A stretch of 64,000 bases of DNA from Spirosoma endbachense (GTDB lineage: Bacteria; Bacteroidota; Bacteroidia; Cytophagales; Spirosomataceae). The stretch is from NCBI RefSeq assembly GCF_010233585.1, contig NZ_CP045997.1, forward strand, positions 9,443,132-9,507,131. Direction: 5' to 3'. Numbering within the stretch: the stretch's first letter is position 1; the number at the start of each line of letters is the position of its first letter. Shown piece by piece: positions 36,110 to 43,941 of this stretch. Position numbers and translations under genes: made by a program. Under the pieces are notes generated by a model. The model was not told the origin of the DNA, searched no databases, and worked only from the letters and a program-made list of their open reading frames with translations.

Positions 36110-37250
36110 GCGCATCGCTCAACGTTTCCTTCTTTTCGCGAGCCTACTAAGCAGCGTTTCGGCTCTGGCACAGTCAACGGTTCCCTCGATTGATTCGGGG
36201 AGTATCAATGGCGCACGCTACCAAATCGCTTTCCCGAAGGGCTGGACAACAGCGCCAGTCAAACGATTGGTGATGTTCGCGCATGGCTATGAGTTTGTGG
36301 GGGCTCCTGCTCAGAGTCGTAGTAACCGATGGCTGAATACTGTACAGCCTTTTTTAGAACGGGGCTTTGCCGTGGCCGCTTCCGACTATCGAAAACAGGG
36401 GTTTGCCCTGCCAGAAGGCGTTGATGATACCGAAGCCTTACGCGCGTTTTTTGTCAAAAAATATGGTCAGCCCGACACAACGATTGTGGTTGGTCAGTCG
36501 ATGGGCGGTGGCGTGGCACTGGCTACGCTCGAAAATTTCGGACACTATTATCAGGGCGGTTTGCCAATGTGCCCATTATCGAGTCGTCCCTATCTTCAGT
36601 GCCGCAAGGAGTTTGATATGTACGCTACGTTCAATGGGTTGTTTCCGGGCGTTGTTACGTCCCTTGCCGAAATTTTCGATGTCTCAAAACCGTATCAGGC
36701 CCAGTCGGCTAATACCATGCAGGCCAAAGCAACGGCGATCAGGAAGGCCATTTTTGCGAAAGACTCGCTGTTGGCCATAGCCTTTGCCAAACGGTTCGAT
36801 CTGAAAATGGATGACTTGCCATTCTCCCTGTTTTTTAATGAAAATGTGCTGCGAGACATCGCCCAACAAGCAAAAGGCAACCCCTTCGATAACACCAACA
36901 CCTTATACAGTGGCTTCCCAAATGATCTGGTGGTGAATCAGAAAGCCGAACGACTGGCGGCAACGGTAAGCCCAGATGTTCTTTTCGGGAAATATGACCG
37001 TACGGGCAACATCAATCGTCCCGTTGTTCTGCTACACACAGTTTATGACCAACTTATTCCTCCGCAATACGGCGTAATGAATTTTGAAAATATGATCCAT
37101 AAGCAGGGGAAAGATGCGCTGTTTGTGGTGAAGTATACCAATGGGCAGGGGCATTGTCAGTTCAAACCCCAACAAGTTGCCACGGCCTTCGACGCCCTGC
37201 GCCAGTGGATAGCAACCGGCCAGAAAGCGAAGGCGGGTTTGATTGACTAA
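36102..37250 (+). CDS. Secreted alpha/beta hydrolase (candidate feruloyl esterase)
   Basis: The 382-residue protein has a signal peptide (about 1-24, ending ALAQ) and an alpha/beta-hydrolase fold, with Ser133 in VGQSMGGG and a C-terminal His in NGQGHCQF. ATG 36102 is chosen because it gives a clean signal peptide and overlaps the fcs stop by eight bases. Coupled to feruloyl-CoA synthase, it may free ferulate from arabinoxylan or other esters in the periplasm. This is context-based; it could also be a lipase or a different carboxylesterase. Confidence 0.7.
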   Translation: MTKRIAQRFLLFASLLSSVSALAQSTVPSIDSGSINGARYQIAFPKGWTTAPVKRLVMFAHGYEFVGAPAQSRSNRWLNTVQPFLERGFAVAASDYRKQGFALPEGVDDTEALRAFFVKKYGQPDTTIVVGQSMGGGVALATLENFGHYYQGGLPMCPLSSRPYLQCRKEFDMYATFNGLFPGVVTSLAEIFDVSKPYQAQSANTMQAKATAIRKAIFAKDSLLAIAFAKRFDLKMDDLPFSLFFNENVLRDIAQQAKGNPFDNTNTLYSGFPNDLVVNQKAERLAATVSPDVLFGKYDRTGNINRPVVLLHTVYDQLIPPQYGVMNFENMIHKQGKDALFVVKYTNGQGHCQFKPQQVATAFDALRQWIATGQKAKAGLID

Positions 37251-37271
37251 TCTAGTAAAATACCGAACACT

Positions 37272-38168
37272 ATGGATGCAACTACCCCTCTCAAATCGGG
37301 CTTGAACCTTGAAGCCCTGGTCGCTATCGACGTGCATACACATGCCGAAGTTTCATGCAAACAACCTCACGACGATTACCGGCCCGAATTCGATATTGCC
37401 TTTGCCAGGTATTTTAAGTCGACCCACCGGCCTACCATTCAGGAAACGATCACCTATTACCGGGAGCAGAATATGGCGTTTATCATGTTCACGATTGACT
37501 CGGAACATGAAACGGGTAAACGTCGAATTCCGAATGAAGAAGTTGCCGAAGCCGCGCTCGAAAACCCCGATGTCATGATTGCCTTCGCCAGCATCGATCC
37601 TCATAAAGGTCGGATGGGCGCTCGCGAAGCCAAACGGCTGATTGAGGAATTTGGCGTGAAAGGATTTAAGTTTCACCCTACGGTACAGGGTTTTTACCCC
37701 AATGATCGGATGGCCTACCACCTCTATGAAGTGATTGCGGCCGCTGGATTGCCCATGTTATTCCATTCGGGCCATTCTGGTTTCGGTTCGGGTGTGCGTG
37801 GCGGTGGTGGTTTGCGCTTAGAGTATTCAAACCCCATCCACCTGGACGACGTAGCGATTGACTTCCCTGATTCACCGATCATCATTGCGCATCCGTCCTG
37901 GCCCTGGCAGGACGAAGCTCTGTCGGTGTGTATGCATAAGCCCAATGTGTACATTGACCTGTCGGGCTGGTCGCCGAAGTATTTTCCACCCCAACTGGTA
38001 CAGTATGCCAACACGCAACTCAAACACAAGATGTTGTTCGGGACAGATTTTCCGTTAATTACACCTGAGAGGTGGTTAAAAGATTTTGAGGTAGCCGGAT
38101 TCAAAGACGAAGTGAAGCCGCTAATTCTGAAGGAGAATGCGATTAAGATGCTGGGTTTGACCGTTTAA
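37272..38168 (+). CDS. Amidohydrolase-2 family hydrolase or decarboxylase
   Basis: The 298-residue amidohydrolase-fold protein has metal-binding residues H22 and H24 (DVHTHAE), a later His pair (LFHSGHSG), IIIAHPSWPW and the catalytic Asp in GTDFP. The family includes gamma-resorcylate and 5-carboxyvanillate decarboxylases and the 4-oxalomesaconate hydratase LigJ, so both decarboxylation and hydrolysis of aromatic intermediates are possible. It lies 21 bp after the secreted hydrolase gene and is the last intact gene of the aromatic island before insertion-sequence debris. Confidence 0.75.
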   Translation: MDATTPLKSGLNLEALVAIDVHTHAEVSCKQPHDDYRPEFDIAFARYFKSTHRPTIQETITYYREQNMAFIMFTIDSEHETGKRRIPNEEVAEAALENPDVMIAFASIDPHKGRMGAREAKRLIEEFGVKGFKFHPTVQGFYPNDRMAYHLYEVIAAAGLPMLFHSGHSGFGSGVRGGGGLRLEYSNPIHLDDVAIDFPDSPIIIAHPSWPWQDEALSVCMHKPNVYIDLSGWSPKYFPPQLVQYANTQLKHKMLFGTDFPLITPERWLKDFEVAGFKDEVKPLILKENAIKMLGLTV

Positions 38169-38334
38169 AAACAACTGAAACACCTTAGCGATAAAATTCG
38201 ACTGAGGGTAAAAAGAGTAAAATTCTTACGGATATTGGCTTCTCATCACCTGTAATGTGTTTGACGAGGGCAGAAATATGAAGATAGTTATCCTTCCCCG
38301 CTGTATGAATCATAGTGATCTGAGGTGGTCCGGT

Positions 38335-38590
38335 TTAGCGGCACACTGAATCTGTCAGATTTGTATAATACTCGATTTCAAATTGTTCAGGGCTCTGGTA
38401 GCCCAGCGACGACCGGGCTGCCGGCACAGTGCTTTCTCACCCGGTTATAATAGACCTCAATGTTGTCGAAGAGTTTGGTTTTTGCATCTTCCACATTCAG
38501 AAATACTCCGCCTTCAGGCGACTGCTTCGGCAGTCCGATCCACAACGATTCGGAAAAGGCATTGTCGTAGGGATCGTCGGCGCGGCTCAT
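38335..38590 (-). pseudogene. IS3-family transposase C-terminal fragment
   Basis: The minus strand reads SRADDPYDNAFSESLW, the end of the IS3-type integrase core, then VYYNRVRKH. After a frame change it continues as LGYQSPEQFEIEYY to a stop at 38335-38337. Everything upstream of the PYDN motif is missing, so only about 85 codons remain. Confidence 0.8.
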
Positions 38591-38599
38591 GCTGGGTGG

Positions 38600-38760
38600 T
38601 TATTTGGGACTAATTGACCACCTGATTCCGCTAGCGGTAGATCAGGTGATTTCGGCATAGACTGACCACTTTATTTTTCTTTTTATCAGCCAGTTACCTT
38701 CATTTCCTCTATGATAAAGAGGTGACCACCGTGGCGCGGTCAATTGGCAACGGAATCGGA
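38600..38760 (-). repeat. GTGGTCA repeats, possible IS21-type end debris
   Basis: On the minus strand the word GTGGTCA recurs at about 38729, 38670 and 38620 (AAAGTGGTCAGT, AGGTGGTCAATT and a third copy). Repeated ends of this kind are known for IS21-family elements. No transposase of that family is recognisable next to them, so the assignment is weak. The stretch 38168-39244 has no intact gene that I can support. Confidence 0.35.
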
Positions 38761-38938
38761 TGGTCTGTGGCAGCGAAATCTCCAACATGGGTCTGATCGA
38801 TAAAAAATGTTTCCCTCGGCTATCCAGGTCACCAACCGCTTCCACATACAACAACTCGCCCTGGAGGCTGGTTTAGGGCCATTTTGGGGAGCAAATTGAA
38901 AAATGTTTTATAATTGTTTTATAACGAAAAACAAAAAT

Positions 38939-38968
38939 CCCTGTCAATCAATCTGTTGACAGGGTTTT
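38939..38968 (+). terminator. Rho-independent-like terminator
   Basis: CCCTGTCAA (38939-38947) pairs exactly with TTGACAGGG (38956-38964) around an 8-base loop, followed by TTTT and preceded by a run of A on the other strand. It probably ends transcription from the debris region before the signalling cassette. Confidence 0.55.
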
Positions 38969-39244
38969 CCTAACCTAACCTATGAGATGAGAAAATAACG
39001 TTGCTGTGGCTAGCCATCAGCTACGATACAAAGATAACGTATGCACCAGAATGTATTTGAGAGCAAAAACCCTGTTTTTGCATAGAGTAATGTAAATAGG
39101 CAGAAGCCCGTAATTTACTACGTAGAAATACCTGATTAAGCTCGTATAGGGCCGTATAATACACAAACCGCCAGCGTTTGATTGATAAGCCCGGCGTTTA
39201 GTGATAGTTTTCGGCAATTATTTTCTTCTTTATTTGATATTAGT

Positions 39245-39649
39245 ATGGCTGCTATTTTTACTGAAAACGCCGGCCGTTTTCTCACTCCCTACGAAACTAA
39301 ATCGATGACAACGGCTTACCGTGATCGTAAACTGGCTGTCGGTTTAACTACAGACGATTATGTTCGCTCAGAATATTTCGGTATCAATCAGATAAAACAA
39401 CTCTTAAACCACCCCGATTGCGTTGGAATTCGTGTTCATCATGCCAAACGTTGGGAAGATATCGATGGAAAACCAACTGAGGAAGGAGTTGGTCAGCTTA
39501 AACCTCGTGTATTATTAACTGCCGTTGATGCCAGAGGAAAGGACATTACCATTCAAAACAGTACTATTGGTTTGAAAGACGGCCCAGAAGATGGCGATAC
39601 CTTAGGAGACGGCCTGCCCTGCCCGAGACACTGCGCTGATACTAATTAA
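39245..39649 (+). CDS. Small protein with C-terminal CPxxxC motif, unknown function
   Basis: The 134-residue soluble protein starts at ATG 39245 (MAAIFTENAG); a longer frame from 39182 adds 21 low-quality residues. It has no signal peptide. The C-terminus is distinctive: DGDTLGDGLPCPRHCADTN, with C126 and C130 in a CPxxxC arrangement near the last residues, which might bind a metal or be a processing or recognition signal. I do not know a function. It is followed after 10 bp by a seven-helix membrane protein and then a histidine kinase and response regulator, so I infer a signalling partner. Confidence 0.65.
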   Translation: MAAIFTENAGRFLTPYETKSMTTAYRDRKLAVGLTTDDYVRSEYFGINQIKQLLNHPDCVGIRVHHAKRWEDIDGKPTEEGVGQLKPRVLLTAVDARGKDITIQNSTIGLKDGPEDGDTLGDGLPCPRHCADTN

Positions 39650-39659
39650 ATTAGTCAAA

Positions 39660-40337
39660 ATGATGCTGGAAAGGCTACTGCTACTATTTGGGAAATATCC
39701 TTTGGATTTTATCTCAGATCTTAGCAGTATTCTACCCATCATTATAGGTATAATTAACTATAAATTTTTAAGTAATACTTTAAGAATTATCCTATTATTT
39801 TTCGGTATGTATCTTATTGGAGATACGTATATGATATGGCTCGGCCTGGTTAAGAAAAATAATCTTTTTATCTTGAATATCTATCCTATTGGAGGAATAT
39901 TACTTTTAACAAATGCCTATATTTCTACCTTTAAAACGCCATCAGCCAAGCGATTAATTATTGGACTATCTATACTTTTTTCTATTATTTGTTTAGCTTA
40001 CTTTAAATTACTGGAAATATCAGCAGTTGAACTATTCGCGTACAGGGCTTATATAATCATCCTGATATTAATGTATTTTAACAAAACTTTAGCCGATATG
40101 CGAATAAAGAACATACTGATTCACAGCTTATTCTGGGTGAGTTCTGGTATAATTATTTACGCTACAGGCACTTTTTTCATCTCCATTTTTAGCGAAATTA
40201 TTTTTAATCCTACTCTAATTGATGATCGAACATTTGATACATATTGGAACCTTAACAATGTATTATTTATTTTGCTCGTCGCTCTTTCATCGATCGGTAT
40301 CTGGTTCAGTAAATATGAACGTGAAAACTTATTATAA
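39660..40337 (+). CDS. Seven-helix membrane protein of unknown function
   Basis: The 225-residue integral membrane protein has about seven transmembrane segments, very rich in Ile, Leu and Phe, with short loops and no recognised catalytic motif. The region is clearly more A/T-rich than its surroundings, visible from ATT, TTA and AAT codon use, which suggests foreign origin or relaxed composition. It lies between the CPxxxC protein and a kinase that has almost no sensor domain of its own, so a sensory or receptor role for this protein is plausible. It could instead be a transporter-like relic. Confidence 0.65.
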   Translation: MMLERLLLLFGKYPLDFISDLSSILPIIIGIINYKFLSNTLRIILLFFGMYLIGDTYMIWLGLVKKNNLFILNIYPIGGILLLTNAYISTFKTPSAKRLIIGLSILFSIICLAYFKLLEISAVELFAYRAYIIILILMYFNKTLADMRIKNILIHSLFWVSSGIIIYATGTFFISIFSEIIFNPTLIDDRTFDTYWNLNNVLFILLVALSSIGIWFSKYERENLL

Positions 40338-40486
40338 ATAAACGTCCGACAGGTAATTATATTCATTATAAATAAATCCTCCTTTTTTTTACCATTCGCT
40401 CAATGTTAACCATAATTTTTTGAAATCTTTCGCAAATTAGACAACTTTACTTTATTTGGCTACGGCCATAATTAGACACAACATCG

Positions 40487-41296
40487 ATGAACTCTGGTTT
40501 TGTTATTGCCGTTGGTACAGCCGTGCTGTTGATGATGGCAGTGTTCATCATCATCTTCGTGGCCTATTACCAGCAAAAACAGGCAAAGCAGCAACTGGCC
40601 CTTAAAGAATTGCAGGAGCAGCACCGGCGAGAACTAATGACCGCAACCTTTCGGGGGCAGGAGGAAGAACGCAGGCGACTTGCCGAAGACCTGCACGATG
40701 GCATTGGCACCATGCTTTCCGTAACGAAAATGAGCCTGAATCAGTTAGAGCGACAGTTAGATGAAGATAATATTCGAATTAATCTTCATGTCCAGAAAAC
40801 CCGCTCGATGATCGACGAAACAATGACGAATGTCCGTCGGATCAGCCGCGATCTGGTGCCAACAACGCTCGAACGCTTCGGCTTGTTACCAGCACTCGAA
40901 GAATTAGCCGACCGCGCCAATGATAGTGAATTACAAGTGCAGTTGGATTGCCCCGAAAATATGGGTCAGCTTTCGCCATCCATTGATTTAATGCTGTACC
41001 GAATTGCCCAGGAACTGGTTAACAATGCAATACGTCACGCCCGAGCCCGCCATATAACCATTCAGTTACAGTGCATTACCGATGCAGTCCGGTTATCGGT
41101 CATGGATGATGGTGTAGGATTTGACTTTGACGCCGTTACAGAAAGTAAACAGGGAGGACTTGGATTACGTAATATTGAAAGTCGGTTGAGCGTAGTAGAT
41201 GGTCACGTAACCTTCGATGTAGCCCCTGGACGAGGCTCTCATATTCATGTACAAATCCATTTACAAACCCCTCAGCCAGTGGCTTTGTTAGGTTAA
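40487..41296 (+). CDS. Sensor histidine kinase, NarL-class (HisKA_3), one TM helix
   Basis: The 269-residue kinase has one N-terminal transmembrane segment (about 5-27) and a short coiled linker. The HisKA_3 dimerisation domain carries the phospho-acceptor H70 in AEDLHDGIG, and the C-terminal HATPase domain has the N-box NNAIRHA and glycine-rich motifs DDGVGF and GGLGLRNIE. No periplasmic or PAS sensor domain is present, so the input probably comes from partner proteins, such as the upstream 7-TM protein. The response regulator gene follows after 126 bp. Confidence 0.88.
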   Translation: MNSGFVIAVGTAVLLMMAVFIIIFVAYYQQKQAKQQLALKELQEQHRRELMTATFRGQEEERRRLAEDLHDGIGTMLSVTKMSLNQLERQLDEDNIRINLHVQKTRSMIDETMTNVRRISRDLVPTTLERFGLLPALEELADRANDSELQVQLDCPENMGQLSPSIDLMLYRIAQELVNNAIRHARARHITIQLQCITDAVRLSVMDDGVGFDFDAVTESKQGGLGLRNIESRLSVVDGHVTFDVAPGRGSHIHVQIHLQTPQPVALLG

Positions 41297-41422
41297 TTTG
41301 CTTGTCTGTTCAGTTGTTCGTTTGTTTGCTTAATTTTTTACTATTCGGTTGTTTGCCTTGCACCCGAATAACACGACCAACAGATCAACAAAGTACTGAA
41401 CAGAACCTTACCTCCCACTCTC

Positions 41423-42082
41423 ATGCGAAAAATCAAACTGGCACTCTGCGACGACCACACCCTATTTAGAGTCGGTATGGCCACCATTCTGGGGCAGATT
41501 CATGATTTTGAGTTGCTGCTTGAAGCAAGCAACGGACAGGAGCTTATCGAACGAATTCCCCGCAAAACGCCGGATGTTGTACTGCTCGATCTGCAAATGC
41601 CAGTCATGGACGGAACCGCCACGGCCGACTATCTGCGTGAGAATTATCCACTGATCAAAATCGTTGTATTGACCATGCATGACGAAGACCGAATGGTACT
41701 TCATTTGCTAGAAAAAGGCGTTAGTGGTTATTTGCTCAAAGATGCCGAAGCGGGCGAGGTTGAAAAAGCCATTCGGAAGGTAATGGATGAAGGTGTTTAC
41801 CTGAACGAGTTCGTCTCCAAAGCAATGCTTCGCAAGATGACCAACAAAACGACGGTCACAAAGCCAGCGAATTCGTTTTACAACAGCAAAATCCTGCTTT
41901 CTGAACGGGAGAAGGAAGTCTTGATGCTGATTTGCGAAGGGCTTTCGACCAATGAGATAAGCGAAAAAATATTTCTCAGCCCACGTACTGTTGAAGGACA
42001 CCGTTTACGCATTCTCGAAAAAACCGGCACTAAAAATACCGCTGGAATGGTCGCCTATGCATTTAAGAATAGTCTGGTTTAA
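41423..42082 (+). CDS. NarL/LuxR-type response regulator
   Basis: The 219-residue regulator has a receiver domain (acid pocket D10-D11, phospho-acceptor D56 in VVLLDLQMP) and a C-terminal LuxR helix-turn-helix (about 152-215, LSEREKEVLMLICEGLSTNEI). It is the cognate partner of the kinase at 40487. No operator can be assigned. It ends 71 bp from a convergent SDR gene, with a hairpin between them. Confidence 0.9.
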   Translation: MRKIKLALCDDHTLFRVGMATILGQIHDFELLLEASNGQELIERIPRKTPDVVLLDLQMPVMDGTATADYLRENYPLIKIVVLTMHDEDRMVLHLLEKGVSGYLLKDAEAGEVEKAIRKVMDEGVYLNEFVSKAMLRKMTNKTTVTKPANSFYNSKILLSEREKEVLMLICEGLSTNEISEKIFLSPRTVEGHRLRILEKTGTKNTAGMVAYAFKNSLV

Positions 42083-42089
42083 GTTGTAG

Positions 42090-42142
42090 CGTCGTAAAGT
42101 TGGCAATCATAATAGTCACGACTACAATTCAATTTTACGACG
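42090..42142. terminator. Bidirectional hairpin between convergent genes
   Basis: CGTCGTAAA (42090-42098) and TTTACGACG (42134-42142) are exact complements around a 35-base loop, between the ends of the response regulator and SDR genes. The stem-flanking A/T runs suit termination in both directions. Confidence 0.45.
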
Positions 42143-42153
42143 TTATAATTTAC

Positions 42154-42942
42154 TCATAAGCTTCCCGTCTTGCCACCATCTACCGGAACATTGATCCCGT
42201 TAATCGATGCCGCTGCTGGTGTACAAAGAAATGCCACTGCAGCCGCAACCTCTTCGGCCGTAGCAAAACGTCCCGTCGGAATTTCGCTTTCCATTTGAGC
42301 GGATACCTCCTCTTCTGTTTTCCCGGATGCCCCTGAGCGCATCGATAACACAGCATCCAGACGAGCTGTACGCGTATAACCAGGCAGTACATTATTAACC
42401 GTAATGCCAAAGCGAGCGATTTCCAGCGACAGCGTTTTAGCCCATTGCGCAACCGCTCCCCGAATGGTATTCGATACCCCGAGGCCCACAATGGGTTGTT
42501 TAACGGAGGTAGAAATAATATTCACAATTCGTCCATAACCGGCTCGTTTCATGGCCGGTACGATAGCCTGAACCAGAGCCTGATTATTGAGCAGGTGGTT
42601 ATGAAACGTCTGTACAAACTCTTCAGGTTTGGCATCAATCAGCGGACCACCCGCCGGACCACCTGTATTATTAATGAGAATATGAAGATCCGGAAACTGG
42701 GCCAGGTGCTGCGTAATAGCTGTTGTTACAACCCCTGGCAAGCTGAAATCGGCAACCAGGTAACGATGGACTTGCCCTTTAGCCGTGTCTAAATCGGCCA
42801 ACGTGGCTTTGAGCGCATCTTCGTTTCGGGCCATAAGAACAATGTTTGCTCCCAGTAAGGCCAATTCTATGGCCGAAGCGCGGCCAATGCCCTGTGTGCT
42901 ACCGCCTACGAGGGCAGTTTTTCCAGTTAAATCAAGGTTCAT
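42154..42942 (-). CDS. SDR-family protein lacking the YxxxK catalytic pair
   Basis: The 262-residue protein has a short-chain dehydrogenase Rossmann fold with the NAD motif GGSTQGIGRA, NNTGGPAGG and the C-terminal INGINVPVDGG. Where SDR enzymes have Tyr-x-x-x-Lys, it reads SNTIR (S157 and R161), and the expected Ser position sits in ISTS. It may belong to a known atypical SDR subgroup with changed chemistry, or it may bind a ligand without normal dehydrogenase activity. It is convergent with the response regulator gene and otherwise stands alone. Confidence 0.8.
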   Translation of the reverse strand: MNLDLTGKTALVGGSTQGIGRASAIELALLGANIVLMARNEDALKATLADLDTAKGQVHRYLVADFSLPGVVTTAITQHLAQFPDLHILINNTGGPAGGPLIDAKPEEFVQTFHNHLLNNQALVQAIVPAMKRAGYGRIVNIISTSVKQPIVGLGVSNTIRGAVAQWAKTLSLEIARFGITVNNVLPGYTRTARLDAVLSMRSGASGKTEEEVSAQMESEIPTGRFATAEEVAAAVAFLCTPAAASINGINVPVDGGKTGSL

Positions 42943-43032
42943 TGCGTTTGATTAGTTAAGTCTGCCTGCCAGTATGAGGTTAAACCTTTTACGACTTACT
43001 TGCGTATGTATCCGTAAACAAACTAAAAATTC

Positions 43033-43830
43033 ATGACACGTTGCACCTTAAAAGGAATGACTATTGGCCTACTCGGTCTTACCCTGGCTGGGTTGGCAGC
43101 GTTTACTCCTCCTATCAATATAGCCACTGGTTCTGTGCTGCTAACGAGCGCCCCAGTTGATCATGGTAGTTATGACCGGCTTTTAAAAAAATACGTCAAC
43201 GAAAAAGGGCTTGTCAATTATAAAGGCTTTAAGGCGGATGAGAAAGAGCTGAAAAAGTACCTTGATGTAATCAGTAACAACCCTCCGACCGACAAGTGGA
43301 GTAAAAATGACCAAATGGCTTACTGGATAAACGCCTACAATGCGTATACGATTCAGCTGATCCTGAACCACTACCCGGTCTCAAGTATTAAAGATATCGG
43401 TTCCAGGATCAAGATCCCCTTCGTAACGACACCCTGGGCCAGTAAATTTTTTAAAATTGGTGGCGAGGAGATGAGCCTCGATAACATCGAACATGGCACG
43501 CTGCGTAAGAAATTCAACGAACCACGTATTCATTTCGCGCTGGTGTGTGCGGCCCGGTCGTGCCCTCGTCTGCGTAATGAAGCTTATGAGGGCGATAAGC
43601 TCATTGCCCAACTCGATGATCAGGGCAGCGATTTTCTGAATAATCCGGCTAAAAATGCCATTACTCCCCAAAAGGCCAGCCTGTCGAAATACTTCGATTG
43701 GTATAAAGGAGACTGGAAAGAAAACAACAAATCAATTGAGTACTGGGTAAATCAGTATTCAAAAACGAAAATCAATAAAGACACTCCGATTTCATTTCTG
43801 GATTACAACTGGGCGCTGAACGAACAGTAG
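43033..43830 (+). CDS. DUF547 domain protein, exported
   Basis: The 265-residue protein has a hydrophobic N-terminal segment (about 8-26) suggesting export, followed by a DUF547 domain (about 50-255). The family features visible are MAYWINAYNAYTI, SLDNIEHGTLR, and the cysteine-containing CAARSCPRLRNEAY. The function of the family is unknown. It stands between two unrelated genes, divergent from the SDR at 42154 and followed by the cryptochrome gene. Confidence 0.85.
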   Translation: MTRCTLKGMTIGLLGLTLAGLAAFTPPINIATGSVLLTSAPVDHGSYDRLLKKYVNEKGLVNYKGFKADEKELKKYLDVISNNPPTDKWSKNDQMAYWINAYNAYTIQLILNHYPVSSIKDIGSRIKIPFVTTPWASKFFKIGGEEMSLDNIEHGTLRKKFNEPRIHFALVCAARSCPRLRNEAYEGDKLIAQLDDQGSDFLNNPAKNAITPQKASLSKYFDWYKGDWKENNKSIEYWVNQYSKTKINKDTPISFLDYNWALNEQ

Positions 43831-43941
43831 TCATTTAATAGGCCTATAGCAGGCAATATGGCTAGTTTATGGAGCAGGAGCGGAACTGTATTTTTCCGAT
43901 ATTGTTACTGCTTACTATAACCCTGCCTATTGTAAACTGAT

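Noticed and set aside
38642-38854. 70-residue minus-strand frame as a gene
   Set aside because: No recognisable domain and it lies in insertion-sequence debris.
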